From Sulfitobacter sp. (GTDB lineage Bacteria > Pseudomonadota > Alphaproteobacteria > Rhodobacterales > Rhodobacteraceae), in assembly GCA_024636405.1 (NCBI GenBank), contig JAGXHC010000207.1:1-16578 (forward strand): 16,578 bases of DNA, given 5' to 3'. Below, in pieces: positions 1 to 7,560 of the stretch. The first letter of the stretch is position 1. The number at the start of each line of letters is the position of its first letter. A program made the translations under genes and the position numbers. The notes under the pieces were generated by a model, which made no database searches, was not told the origin of the DNA, and worked only from the letters and a program-made list of their open reading frames with translations.

Positions 1-811
1 CAACATCACCGACTACGGCGCCTTCGTGGAGCTGGAGCCGGGGGTCGAGGGCCTGGTGCACGTCTCGGAAATGTCCTGGACCAAGAAGAACGTCCATCCC
101 GGCAAGATCGTTTCGACCAGCCAGGAAGTCGACGTCATGGTGCTGGAAATCGACGGTGCCAAGCGCCGCGTATCGCTTGGCCTCAAGCAGACCATGCGCA
201 ACCCGTGGGAAGTGTTCGCAGAAACGCATCCCGAGGGCACCGAAGTCGAAGGCGAAGTCAAGAACATCACCGAATTCGGTCTGTTCGTTGGCCTGCCGGG
301 CGACATCGATGGCATGGTTCACCTTTCGGACCTGTCATGGGACGAACGCGGCGAAGAGGCGATCCAGAACTACCGCAAGGGCGATATGGTTCAGGCCGTT
401 GTGTCTGAAGTTGACGTCGAAAAGGAGCGTATTTCGCTGTCGATCAAGGGCGTGGGCGGCGACAAGTTTGCCGAAGCCGTCGGCGGCGTGAAGCGCGGCT
501 CTATTGTGACCGTGACTGTGACCTCGATCGAGGATGGCGGCGTCGAAGTGGAATATGAGGGCATGAAGTCCTTTATCCGCCGCTCCGACCTGTCCCGTGA
601 CCGGGCCGAACAGCGCCCTGAGCGTTTCTCTGTTGGCGACAAGGTCGATGTGCGCATAACCAACGTCGATACCAAGGCTCACCGCCTTGGCGTGTCGATC
701 AAGGCGCGCGAGATCGCCGAAGAGAAAGAGGCCGTGCAGCAGTATGGTTCCTCGGACTCGGGTGCATCGCTGGGCGATATCCTGGGAGCGGCGCTGAAGG
801 GCGACGAATAA
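1..811 (+). CDS. rpsA: 30S ribosomal protein S1, C-terminal part (5' end outside window)
   Basis: Ribosomal protein S1 binds mRNA on the 30S subunit and helps structured or leaderless-poor messages initiate. The reading frame is open from base 2, so this is the 3' part of a longer gene; the GTG at 26 lies inside an S1 repeat and is not the start. Three S1 (OB-fold) repeats are visible: the first opens with NITDYGAFVEL and VEGLVHVSEMSW, the second with NITEFGLFVGL and IDGMVHLSDLSW, and the third is the more divergent terminal repeat with MKSFIRRSDLS. Each closes with a V/I-S-L/I-x-K motif (for example RISLSIKGV, RLGVSIKAR). The short acidic tail ends in LKGDE. The next gene is ihfB, the same neighbour as in many proteobacteria, but a strong terminator separates the two. 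Identification is very secure; only the missing N-terminus is unseen. Confidence 0.96.
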   Translation, partial: NITDYGAFVELEPGVEGLVHVSEMSWTKKNVHPGKIVSTSQEVDVMVLEIDGAKRRVSLGLKQTMRNPWEVFAETHPEGTEVEGEVKNITEFGLFVGLPGDIDGMVHLSDLSWDERGEEAIQNYRKGDMVQAVVSEVDVEKERISLSIKGVGGDKFAEAVGGVKRGSIVTVTVTSIEDGGVEVEYEGMKSFIRRSDLSRDRAEQRPERFSVGDKVDVRITNVDTKAHRLGVSIKAREIAEEKEAVQQYGSSDSGASLGDILGAALKGDE

Positions 812-846
812 CCACAGCCAGCCATTTGCGCTGAGCGAAAAACAAA

Positions 847-878
847 GGCCCCGCACGGTGAACGTGCGGGGCCTTTTT
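847..878 (+). terminator. Rho-independent terminator of rpsA
   Basis: A perfect 11-bp G+C-rich stem (847-857 with 863-873) encloses a 5-base loop and is followed directly by five T residues (874-878). It begins 36 bases after the rpsA stop codon. The A-rich stretch just upstream (839-846) could give weak function on the other strand too. Confidence 0.93.
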
Positions 879-1145
879 GCGGCCCGGTGACTGTGCGGCG
901 CGAGGGGTCACAGGGGCCATTGCAGCGTCACACGGCGGACCGAATCAGCGCGCACAGATGCGGTGGCGGCGTCAGATCGGAAGGCGCAGAGGCTGTAGTT
1001 TAAGTAAACTGGCGGAAAAGGGCCAATATAACAGGGAGTTCGGCCAAGAAAATCGGGTGTGGTGCAATGCAGTCCCTTCCCGTGCGGAGACTTTTTGTTA
1101 TAGTCCCGTAAGAATGAAAATTCATATGCCGGGGGGCCAAGTGCT
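879..1145 (+). promoter_or_regulatory. rpsA-ihfB intergenic region with candidate ihfB promoter
   Basis: No gene is recognised in these 267 bases. Together with the terminator they form a 334-base gap between rpsA and ihfB, so ihfB must have its own promoter here. A TATAGT hexamer at 1099-1104 in an A+T-rich stretch is the best -10 candidate, 42 bases before the ATG; no convincing -35 element was found at the usual distance. A small inverted repeat (AGTTTA, 2 bases, TAAACT, 997-1010) stands out against the G+C-rich surroundings and could be an operator. A run of six G at 1131-1136 is the only purine-rich stretch at ribosome-binding distance. All three assignments are inference. Confidence 0.35.
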
Positions 1146-1430
1146 ATGATCCGCTCTGAACTGATCCAGAAGATTGCCGACGATAATCCGCATCTTTACC
1201 AACGTGACGTAGAGCGCATTGTGAACACAATATTTGACGAGATCACCGGCGCGATGTCGCGCGGCGATCGTGTGGAACTGCGCGGCTTTGGCGCTTTTTC
1301 GGTTAAAAAGCGTGATGCCCGTGTGGGACGGAACCCCCGCACCGGTGAGACTGTTGATGTTGAAGAGAAACACGTGCCGTTCTTCAAGACCGGCAAACTT
1401 TTGCGGGACCGCCTGAACGGGAAAACTTAA
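1146..1430 (+). CDS. ihfB: Integration host factor subunit beta
   Basis: A 94-residue DNA-bending protein of the HU/IHF family; with IhfA it forms the heterodimer that sharply bends DNA in recombination, replication and promoter architecture. The start [17 protein letters not shown] is the usual IHF-beta N-terminal helix. The family signature runs over residues 45-66 ([12 protein letters not shown], then [11 protein letters not shown]), with the intercalating proline at residue 64 in RNPRTG, and the C-terminal helix is [12 protein letters not shown]. Length matches the family exactly. IHF-beta rather than HU is favoured by the [11 protein letters not shown] helix and by the position downstream of rpsA. 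Its TAA stop shares one base with the ATG of the next gene (TAATG, 1428-1432), which suggests translational coupling with the LapA-like gene. Confidence 0.95.
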   Translation: MIRSELIQKIADDNPHLYQRDVERIVNTIFDEITGAMSRGDRVELRGFGAFSVKKRDARVGRNPRTGETVDVEEKHVPFFKTGKLLRDRLNGKT

Positions 1431-1780
1431 TGCGTTATGTACGTTACTTTTGTATCGCCGTCTTTGCGCTGGCGCTGATTTCGATTGCTTTGGCAAACCG
1501 TGAAATGGTGTCCTTGCAGATGCTGCCAACCGAGGTGTCGGGATGGTTTGCGCTGAACCCGCAAATTGAGTTGCCGTTGTTCATCATAATTCTGGGCAGC
1601 ATTATCGCCGGTCTTCTGGTGGGTTTTGTCTGGGAGTGGATCCGAGAGTACGGCGAACGCGCCGCTGCCGCACGCCAAGCCCGCGAAATGCGCAGGCTGG
1701 AACGTGAGATTGCCCGCCTGAAAGCCGAAAAGCACGAGGGCAAGGACGAGGTTCTCGCGCTGCTCGACGAAGCCAGCTGA
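1430..1780 (+). CDS. LapA-domain (DUF1049) inner-membrane protein
   Basis: A 116-residue small membrane protein. Residues about 5-22 (CIAVFALALISIALANRE) form a first transmembrane helix and about 48-70 (LPLFIIILGSIIAGLLVGF) a second. A charged, predicted coiled coil follows at about 72-104, rich in Arg, Glu and Ala. This two-helix plus cytoplasmic-coil layout, with a V-x-L-x-x-L-P segment between the helices, is that of the lipopolysaccharide assembly protein A domain family (LapA/YciS, DUF1049). In enterobacteria LapA works with LapB in controlling LPS synthesis. No lapB is seen here, so that exact role is not shown. The start overlaps the ihfB stop and the gene probably shares its transcript. 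The family call is firm, the function tentative. Confidence 0.82.
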   Translation: MRYVRYFCIAVFALALISIALANREMVSLQMLPTEVSGWFALNPQIELPLFIIILGSIIAGLLVGFVWEWIREYGERAAAARQAREMRRLEREIARLKAEKHEGKDEVLALLDEAS

Positions 1781-1804
1781 CCCGGCCCGCGCAGAAGCCA
1801 TACC

Positions 1805-2449
1805 ATGCCTGACCAGACCAGTATCAAGATTTGCGGCCTGACTGACCCCGCTGATGTGCCGCCGGCGCTGTTGGCGGGCGCGCGGTATCTGGGGTTTGTG
1901 TTTTTCCCCAAGTCACCGCGCCATCTGACGTTGGCGGATGCCGCCGCCATGGCAGGATCGGTGCCTGAGGGTATTTGCAAAGTGGCTCTGACCGTTGACG
2001 CGGATGACGCAGCGTTGGATGAATTGGTCGCTTCTGTGCCGCTTGATATGTTGCAATTGCATGGGACCGAGAGCGTGGCGCGGGTGGCCGCGGTCAAGGC
2101 GCGCTACGGACTGCCAGTGATGAAGGCGGTGGGCGTGGCGGGGGCAGAAGATCTGGCGGCATTGGACGCTTATGCCCGTGTGGCGGATCAGATCCTGGTG
2201 GATGCCAAGCCGCCAAAGGGCGCTGACTTGCCCGGTGGTAATGGGCTCACATTTGACTGGCGGCTGATTGCCGGGCGGCGTTGGACGGTGCCGTGGATGT
2301 TGGCCGGCGGGCTGACGGCGCAGAACGTGGCGCAGGCGATTAACCTGACCGGGACGCGGCAGGTGGATGTATCCTCCGGCGTGGAAAGCGCGCCGGGGAT
2401 TAAAGACGCGGGACTGATGGCCGAATTTTGCGCCGCAGTGCGTGGCTAG
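1805..2449 (+). CDS. trpF: Phosphoribosylanthranilate isomerase
   Basis: Third step of tryptophan synthesis: Amadori rearrangement of N-(5-phosphoribosyl)anthranilate to CdRP in the cytoplasm. The 214-residue protein shows the complete TrpF pattern: IKICGLT at the N-terminus with the general-base Cys10, [10 protein letters not shown] (30-39), LQLHG (83-87), the general-acid Asp133 in ILVDAKP, the phosphate-binding GGLTAQNV (168-175) and the C-terminal [14 protein letters not shown] (188-201). Length is typical for a monofunctional (beta/alpha)8 barrel. The gene starts 24 bases after the LapA-like gene on the same strand. In related bacteria trpB commonly follows trpF; here a repeat element and a convergent gene follow instead, so trpB must lie elsewhere. 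Confidence 0.96.
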   Translation: MPDQTSIKICGLTDPADVPPALLAGARYLGFVFFPKSPRHLTLADAAAMAGSVPEGICKVALTVDADDAALDELVASVPLDMLQLHGTESVARVAAVKARYGLPVMKAVGVAGAEDLAALDAYARVADQILVDAKPPKGADLPGGNGLTFDWRLIAGRRWTVPWMLAGGLTAQNVAQAINLTGTRQVDVSSGVESAPGIKDAGLMAEFCAAVRG

Positions 2450-2542
2450 CGTTTCGGGATCAGGCAAGCGCCAACGCCGCAAGTGGTTTTAGCCCGCAGA
2501 ATCATGGGCGCTGTGGAAAGTGCGTGGTTGATCCGGTGGGAT

Positions 2543-2620
2543 GGGTCGGATCGCTGGCGCGATCCGACCCGCTGGGGCGCTGCCCCAGACCCCGGGATAT
2601 TTCAGGCCAGAAGAAGGGGT
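2543..2620. repeat. Intergenic two-hairpin repeat element between convergent trpF and phosphohexomutase genes
   Basis: Two adjacent hairpins are seen: a perfect 12-bp stem (2543-2554 with 2559-2570, loop TGGC) and directly after it a perfect 7-bp stem (2572-2578 with 2582-2588, loop GCT). A tail containing CCCCGGGATATTTCAGGCCA and GAAGAAGGGG (to 2620) follows, ending at the stop codon of the convergent gene. From memory, elements with a G+C-rich hairpin followed by a GGGATATTT-GGCCAGAAGAA-like tail recur between genes in Rhodobacteraceae genomes; only one copy lies in this window, so repetition cannot be shown here. The hairpins lack a T-run but sit where transcripts from both sides should end. 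The flanking 2450-2542 shows no gene. Confidence 0.6.
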
Positions 2621-4117
2621 TCAGATGGATTGGTCATAATCGCCGACGCCGGGCTCTGAACGGACAACGGCGTCAATATCCGCGAAAATTGCGCGCATCT
2701 CAGCCTCGGAATCGGGGCTTTCGCAGACCACCACGAGGTTGGGTGTGTTTGACGACGCGCGCACCAGACCCCAGCCGCCGTTATCAAGCATGACGCGGGC
2801 ACCGTTGACGGTGATCACTTCTTTGATCGCGCGGCCGCCAATTTGTTCACCGGCGTCGGCCTTGGCCATCAGTTTTTGCACCAGACGGTCAAGGATGCCG
2901 TATTTTTCGGTGTCAGATGCATAGGGGGACATGGTGGGCGTTGCCCAGGTTTGGGGCAGGGCGCGGCGCAGGTCGGACATGGATTTGTCCGGATTGCGAT
3001 CCATCAGTTTGCAGATTTCGACCGCGACGCGCATGCCGCAATCATAGCCGCGACCGATCGGTTCCGCCAGAAAGTAGTGGCCGGATTTTTCAAACCCTGC
3101 CAGCGCGCCCAATTCCTTGACGCGACGCTTCATGTGGCTGTGGCCGGTTTTCCAGTAGTCCGCCTTGGCGCCATGTTTGATCAGTTCGGGGTCGGACGCA
3201 AAGAGGCCGGTGGATTTCACATCAGCGACAAAGGTGCTGCCGGGATAAAGTTTCGCCAGATCGCGGGCCATGATAACGCCCACCTTGTCGGCAAAGATTT
3301 CCTCTCCCTCGTCGTCGACCACGCCGCAGCGGTCGCCATCGCCATCAAAACCAAGTGCGAAATCGGCACCAGACGCGGTGACGCTTGCCGCCATGTCGTG
3401 CAGCATTTCCATGGCTTCGGGGTTTGGGTTGTAATGCGGGAAAGTATAATCAAGCGTGTTGTGGCTTTCGACGACTTCGACACCCAAGCGGCGAAAAAGC
3501 TCCGGCGCAAAGGCTGACGCCGTGCCGTTGCCGGTGGCGCAGACCACCTTGAGCTTGCGGGTCATCTGGAAATCGCCCACGAGATCATCAAGGTAGGCCT
3601 CTTGCACACCGGGCACAAATTCATAGGCGCCGCCGGGGCGGGTTTGCCCGCGGCCTTCAAGCACGATGTCGCGCAGTTCGGACATCTCGTCGGGGCCGTG
3701 GGTCAGGGGACGCTCAAAGCCCATTTTGACGCCGGTCCACCCATTGGGATTGTGCGATGCGGTGACCATGGCAACGGCGGGCGCATCAAGGTGGAACTGT
3801 GCGAAATAGGCCATGGGGGACAGGGCCGAGCCGATGTCCTTGACGTGGATGCCGGCCTGCATCAGACCCAGCATCAGTGCATTCTTGATCGAGAGGGAAT
3901 AGTCGCGGTAGTCATTGCCGACCGCGATGACGGGCGCGATTCCGCGGGCATGCATCTGGGTGCCGAGGCCGAGGCCGAGGGCGGTTATGCCGGGCAGGTT
4001 GATGTCGTCGGGATATTTCCAGCGGGCATCGTATTCGCGGAAACCGGTGGGTGTGATCATCGGGTCACGCAGAAATTCCCAAGTGTTCTGGGTCACGGAA
4101 GATGCCGGTTTTTTCAC
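2621..4117 (-). CDS. Phosphomannomutase/phosphoglucomutase (alpha-D-phosphohexomutase)
   Basis: Interconverts hexose 6-phosphates and 1-phosphates (mannose and/or glucose) to feed sugar-nucleotide synthesis for surface glycans. The 498-residue product has the four phosphohexomutase motifs: the phosphoserine loop TASHNPNGW with Ser121, the Mg-binding DGDGDR (258-263), the sugar-specificity loop GFEKSGHYF (341-349) and the phosphate-binding loop RASSNTPN (453-460). The EKSGH variant fits bifunctional PMM/PGM enzymes; AlgC or ManB are possible names, and specificity cannot be settled from sequence alone. The start codon is GTG at 4117, with only a weak ribosome-binding site; a later Met at residue 20 is less likely because conserved family sequence (WEFLRDPMITPTGFREYD) begins before it. 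It lies 31 bases after kdsA and is probably the last gene of the kps operon. Confidence 0.93.
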   Translation of the reverse strand: MKKPASSVTQNTWEFLRDPMITPTGFREYDARWKYPDDINLPGITALGLGLGTQMHARGIAPVIAVGNDYRDYSLSIKNALMLGLMQAGIHVKDIGSALSPMAYFAQFHLDAPAVAMVTASHNPNGWTGVKMGFERPLTHGPDEMSELRDIVLEGRGQTRPGGAYEFVPGVQEAYLDDLVGDFQMTRKLKVVCATGNGTASAFAPELFRRLGVEVVESHNTLDYTFPHYNPNPEAMEMLHDMAASVTASGADFALGFDGDGDRCGVVDDEGEEIFADKVGVIMARDLAKLYPGSTFVADVKSTGLFASDPELIKHGAKADYWKTGHSHMKRRVKELGALAGFEKSGHYFLAEPIGRGYDCGMRVAVEICKLMDRNPDKSMSDLRRALPQTWATPTMSPYASDTEKYGILDRLVQKLMAKADAGEQIGGRAIKEVITVNGARVMLDNGGWGLVRASSNTPNLVVVCESPDSEAEMRAIFADIDAVVRSEPGVGDYDQSI

Positions 4118-4148
4118 GTCTAATACTCGCTTTTGGAAAAATTGATTT

Positions 4149-4982
4149 TCAGATGGTCAGCGGATGTGCCTTGGCCAATGTGTCAAATGCCATCAGGGTT
4201 TTGATCAGTGCGGGCATTTGATCGAGGTAGATCATATTCGGCCCGTCGCTGGGCGCGGTATCTGGGTCTTCGTGGGTTTCGATGAACACCGCCGCAACAC
4301 CGATCGCCACGGCAGCGCGGGCCATGACGGGCGCAAATTCACGCTGTCCGCCGGATGATCCACCCTGTCCGCCCGGTTGCTGGACTGAATGCGTGGCGTC
4401 CATTACCACCGGGTATCCGGTGCGCGCCATCTGCGGCAGGCTGCGCATGTCAGCGACCAGTGTGTTGTAGCCAAAGGACGTGCCGCGTTCGGTCAGCAAT
4501 ATCCGCTTGTTGCCGGTGCTTTCGATCTTGGTCACGATATTGGGCATTTCCCAAGGCGCCAGAAACTGCCCCTTTTTGACGTTGATCGCGGCGCCGGTAT
4601 TGCCCGCCGCCAGCAGCATATCGGTCTGGCGGCACAAAAAGGCGGGGATTTGCAGGATATCCGCCACTTCTGCGGCAATCGCGCATTGGGCTTCGTTGTG
4701 CACGTCGGTCAGCACAGGCACGCCGTTGGCCTTGCCCACCGATTGCAACACCTTAAGTCCCGCGTCGATCCCAAGCCCCCGTTTGCCTGCCAGCGATGTC
4801 CGGTTTGCCTTGTCATAGCTCGCCTTGAAGACAAATTGCGCGCCCACGGCATCGCAGGCTTCTTTCATTGCGCCGCCAATCATCTGGGCATGGTCCTCGC
4901 TTTCCAACTGACAGGGGCCTGCGATCACCGTTAGCGGACGGTCATTGCCGATGATCACATCGCCGACTGTTACGTGGGTCAT
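4149..4982 (-). CDS. kdsA: 3-deoxy-8-phosphooctulonate synthase (Kdo-8-phosphate synthase), probably the metal-dependent type
   Basis: Condenses phosphoenolpyruvate with arabinose 5-phosphate to Kdo 8-phosphate, the precursor of Kdo in lipid A cores and in the Kdo linker of ABC-exported capsules. The 277-residue protein has IAGPCQLES (20-28), FKASYDKANRTS (52-63), LTDVHNEAQC (91-100), LQIPAFLCRQTD (110-121), INVKKGQFLAPW (133-144), LTERGTSFGYNTLV (163-176) and DATHSVQQPGG (195-205). Cys24, His198, Glu235 and Asp246 have exactly the spacing (174, 37, 11) of the metal ligands I recall for Aquifex KdsA (Cys11, His185, Glu222, Asp233), whereas the E. coli enzyme has Asn at the Cys position. The start ATG overlaps the kpsE stop (ATGA, 4979-4982), so the genes are translationally coupled. 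Placement inside a capsule-export operon suggests a role in supplying Kdo for that glycan. Confidence 0.95.
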   Translation of the reverse strand: MTHVTVGDVIIGNDRPLTVIAGPCQLESEDHAQMIGGAMKEACDAVGAQFVFKASYDKANRTSLAGKRGLGIDAGLKVLQSVGKANGVPVLTDVHNEAQCAIAAEVADILQIPAFLCRQTDMLLAAGNTGAAINVKKGQFLAPWEMPNIVTKIESTGNKRILLTERGTSFGYNTLVADMRSLPQMARTGYPVVMDATHSVQQPGGQGGSSGGQREFAPVMARAAVAIGVAAVFIETHEDPDTAPSDGPNMIYLDQMPALIKTLMAFDTLAKAHPLTI

Positions 4983-6736
4983 GAGGTTACCTGTTCTCTG
5001 AGGATGGAAGCGGTCAGTGACAACATAAGGTAAATGCCTGCAAAGACGAGAAATGCCAAGATCGTGTTTTCGAACTTGCGCGGATAGCTGGCCTCTTCGG
5101 GTGCGACAGGGCGCACGGCGATGGTCAGATAACGGACTTGACGGCTGGCTTCGGTGCGGGCGCGGTCCATCTGGGTCTGCGCGGCTTGCAGGTTCATGTC
5201 TGCCGCGCCCAGATCGGCTTGCGCCAGTTGCAACGTGACTGCCTGCTGCGCAAGCGAGTTTTCCCCTTCGGTCGCGGTATTCATCCGCGCCTTGAGTTTG
5301 TCGAGCTGGTCATTGATCCGGCGTACATCGCCTTGGGCGCCGTCCACCTTGGCGCGATTTGGCCGCGCGTTGTCGAGCAGGGCGGCAAGCTCCAGTTCCT
5401 TTTCGATCTGCAGCGATTCATAGTTGGTGATCTGCGCGCGGATCGCCGCGATCACCGCTTCGGGATCGACGCCGTTCTGGACCTGCAGGCGGATCAGATT
5501 TTCCTGCGTATCGCGGCGCTTTTGTTCGGCGGCCTCAAATCCGATCCGGGCATCGCGCATCTGGTCCTCGCGCTTTTGCTGGCTCAGCGCGTTCACACGT
5601 TCCTCGGCATAGGCCAGAAGCTTGTTGGAGAAGTCCGCAGCAAGCTGTGGGTCGGCGGCGATGACTTCCATCCTTATGACACCTTCGGTCGGATCATAGC
5701 CGATTTTGACGTGTTTTTTGTACGCTTTGTAGGCCTCTTCATTTGTGGGATCGGTTTCAAGGCGCTGGATCGGGTCGATTTCGGGGTCCGAGAAATGGTC
5801 TTTGAACCCGACATCATTGTCGAGCCGCAACATGGCATCCTTGGACTGCAAATACGCTTGGGTAGCGATGCTGTCGGCAGAGTTCGCAAATTGCGTGGGC
5901 AACAGGCCACCCAAGGGACCCGCACCGCCGGAGCCCTCATTCTGGATAATCAGGAACTGGGAATCGCTGGCGAACATCGGCGTGGCGATGTTGTAAAAAT
6001 AGTATCCCGCCGAAAAAGTCGGCAGCATGACAAAGAACGCCAGCCGGATCAGGAGCAGGCCCATCTTCTTGCGGCGGCGTCGGGTGATATCCTGCTGGAT
6101 GCGGCCGATCTCGCGCATGCGCCGCTCTGCCGGGCTTACCTCCGTTGAGGGCAGGTTGCGCCCGCCTGCCGGCATGGTTTGGGGCAGTTGGACGCGTGCG
6201 GGCGGTGTGCCGGGGGTGGTCAGGCCGGTGGCGCCGCTGCCTTGCGGGACGACGAGTTCGAGCATGTTGGAACGCTGGAAAGGGTCAATGCCCTCGGCCC
6301 GCAGCAGACGCACGGCGTCAAAGTCAGAGGTGGGCGCGAGACCGTGTTTTTGTGCCACGCGGCGCGCCATGCGCAATTGGCGGCCCGTCAGCCCTTCGCG
6401 TCGGATCGCGTCCATGTCGTTTTCGCCCAGGACCTGCGCTGCTGAAGATACCTCGCCCATGCGGGGCGGGGCGTCGTTTGTTGGCGCATCCGAAGATTGC
6501 GGCGGCGTCCGGGCCGAATGGTCGACCGGCTCCGCGGCCGTATCAGGTGCCTGTGTCAGCCCCGGTTCTGGCGGCGGGTTCAGGGGCTGCGGGACCGGGC
6601 GGGGCGCCGAGGGCGGGAACAGGGAACGCGGACCGGGGGCAGCGGGACGCGTCCCTTCGGGCCCGGCGGCACCGGTTGGGGATGAAGGAACGCTCCGCTT
6701 GATGCGGAACTTTCTAGCCTTGGGTTTCGTAGTCAT
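4979..6736 (-). CDS. kpsE: Capsule polysaccharide export inner-membrane protein, KpsE/RkpR-like (polysaccharide co-polymerase)
   Basis: A Wzz/PCP-family inner-membrane protein that, with the KpsMT ABC transporter, carries capsular glycan across the periplasm. With the ATG at 6736 it has 585 residues. Residues about 18-90 are Pro/Ala-rich and probably disordered. A charged cytoplasmic segment follows (about 108-163, containing REGLTGRQLRMARR), then transmembrane helix 1 at about 225-249, a large periplasmic part with long heptad-like Glu/Gln/Arg stretches, and transmembrane helix 2 at about 558-577 near the C-terminus. The frame stays open upstream to 6937, but that part is antisense-like overlap with kpsT. 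The chosen start gives a natural basic N-terminus (MTTKPKARKFRIKRS) and a 23-base overlap with kpsT. The cytoplasmic N-terminal region is much longer than in E. coli KpsE. It ends in an ATGA overlap with kdsA. Confidence 0.85.
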   Translation of the reverse strand: MTTKPKARKFRIKRSVPSSPTGAAGPEGTRPAAPGPRSLFPPSAPRPVPQPLNPPPEPGLTQAPDTAAEPVDHSARTPPQSSDAPTNDAPPRMGEVSSAAQVLGENDMDAIRREGLTGRQLRMARRVAQKHGLAPTSDFDAVRLLRAEGIDPFQRSNMLELVVPQGSGATGLTTPGTPPARVQLPQTMPAGGRNLPSTEVSPAERRMREIGRIQQDITRRRRKKMGLLLIRLAFFVMLPTFSAGYYFYNIATPMFASDSQFLIIQNEGSGGAGPLGGLLPTQFANSADSIATQAYLQSKDAMLRLDNDVGFKDHFSDPEIDPIQRLETDPTNEEAYKAYKKHVKIGYDPTEGVIRMEVIAADPQLAADFSNKLLAYAEERVNALSQQKREDQMRDARIGFEAAEQKRRDTQENLIRLQVQNGVDPEAVIAAIRAQITNYESLQIEKELELAALLDNARPNRAKVDGAQGDVRRINDQLDKLKARMNTATEGENSLAQQAVTLQLAQADLGAADMNLQAAQTQMDRARTEASRQVRYLTIAVRPVAPEEASYPRKFENTILAFLVFAGIYLMLSLTASILREQVTS

Positions 6737-7373
6737 AGAGCTGTTTCGCTTCTTCCAAGGTATCAAACATGTGCAGTTGTCCGTCCAGCAGCACGGCGGC
6801 GGAACGGGCGAATTTTTCAAGCGTCTGCGCCTGATGAGAGACGATGATGATGGTCGTGGTGCGCAAGCGTTCCTGAAGCAGTTCACCGGCCTTTTTGTTG
6901 AACTCAACATCCGTCGTGCCGGGCATGCCTTCGTCAATCAGATACATGTCAAAGTCCAGCGCCAGCATCAACGAAAACGAAAACCGTGATCGCATGCCGG
7001 CCGAATAGGTGCCAAGCGGTTGATCGAAATATTCGCCCAGATCACAAAGCCAGCGGCAAAAGCTTTCGACGTAATCAGGGTCCAGCCCATACATACGCGC
7101 GATGAACCGCGCGTTTTCCATTGCTGAAACCTTGCCCACGACGCCGCCCATGAAACCCAGCGGGAAGCTGATGTTGCAGCCACGTCTGATCTCACCTTCG
7201 TCCGGTTTTTCCAGCCCGGCCATCATGTTGATCAACGTCGTTTTACCGGTGCCGTTCGGGGCGAGGATACCCAGAGAATTGCCCAGTTCCACGCGGAAAG
7301 AAACACGGTCAAGGATGACCTTGTGCTGGGATCCCGTCCAGAAGGACTTGGATACATTCTCGAACTCCAGCAT
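6714..7373 (-). CDS. kpsT: Capsular polysaccharide ABC transporter ATP-binding protein, KpsT-like
   Basis: ATPase subunit that powers export of a capsule-type polysaccharide through the inner membrane. The 219-residue protein is the usual KpsT/BexA size. Motifs in order: Walker A ILAPNGTGKTT with Lys44, the signature YSAGMRSR (123-130), Walker B MYLIDEGMPG with the catalytic Glu148, and the H-loop His180 in IIIVSHQ. The MPGTTDVEFNKKAGELL segment after Walker B is typical of capsule exporters rather than nutrient importers. GGAG at 7380-7383 gives a good ribosome-binding site six bases before the ATG. It is the first gene of the operon kpsT > kpsE > kdsA > phosphohexomutase. Its partner permease (KpsM) is not in the window, which is unusual because kpsM normally adjoins kpsT. 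Confidence 0.92.
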   Translation of the reverse strand: MLEFENVSKSFWTGSQHKVILDRVSFRVELGNSLGILAPNGTGKTTLINMMAGLEKPDEGEIRRGCNISFPLGFMGGVVGKVSAMENARFIARMYGLDPDYVESFCRWLCDLGEYFDQPLGTYSAGMRSRFSFSLMLALDFDMYLIDEGMPGTTDVEFNKKAGELLQERLRTTTIIIVSHQAQTLEKFARSAAVLLDGQLHMFDTLEEAKQLYDYETQG

Positions 7374-7454
7374 TCACTGCTCCGATTGCCGCTGAGTGTT
7401 TTTGACCTGCCCTCTTTAGCAGAGGTGTCTTAACGGTCTATTCAGCGAATTTGG

Positions 7455-7488
7455 CCATATTATGTCGGATATGGAAACAAATGTACAA
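7455..7488 (-). promoter_or_regulatory. Candidate kpsT promoter with overlapping inverted repeat
   Basis: On the minus strand CATAAT (7464-7459) matches the -10 consensus at five of six bases, and TTGTAC (7488-7483) is a weak -35 with an 18-base spacer. A perfect inverted repeat, CCATAT - 8 bases - ATATGG (7455-7474), covers the -10 hexamer and would suit a repressor or activator. This is the only A+T-rich island in the 187-base gap between the AHL synthase stop and kpsT. It would give a leader of about 75 bases, including a 5-bp hairpin at 7411-7425. This is inference from sequence only. Confidence 0.4.
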
Positions 7489-7560
7489 CGGCACTTCGGA
7501 GGGGTGTCTTGCGGATGGGCGGAGCTTTGCACTTGTGGACAAATGCCGGGGACGGCCGCA

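Noticed and set aside
5138..6148. 336-codon plus-strand open frame
   Set aside because: It is antisense to the KpsE-like gene, which has clear membrane helices and family features; no domain is recognisable in the plus-strand frame.
4979..6937. Longer version of the KpsE-like gene starting at 6937
   Set aside because: The 67 extra residues lie over kpsT in another frame and have a Cys/Pro/Arg-rich, non-protein-like composition. The ATG at 6736 gives a sensible N-terminus and a normal small overlap.
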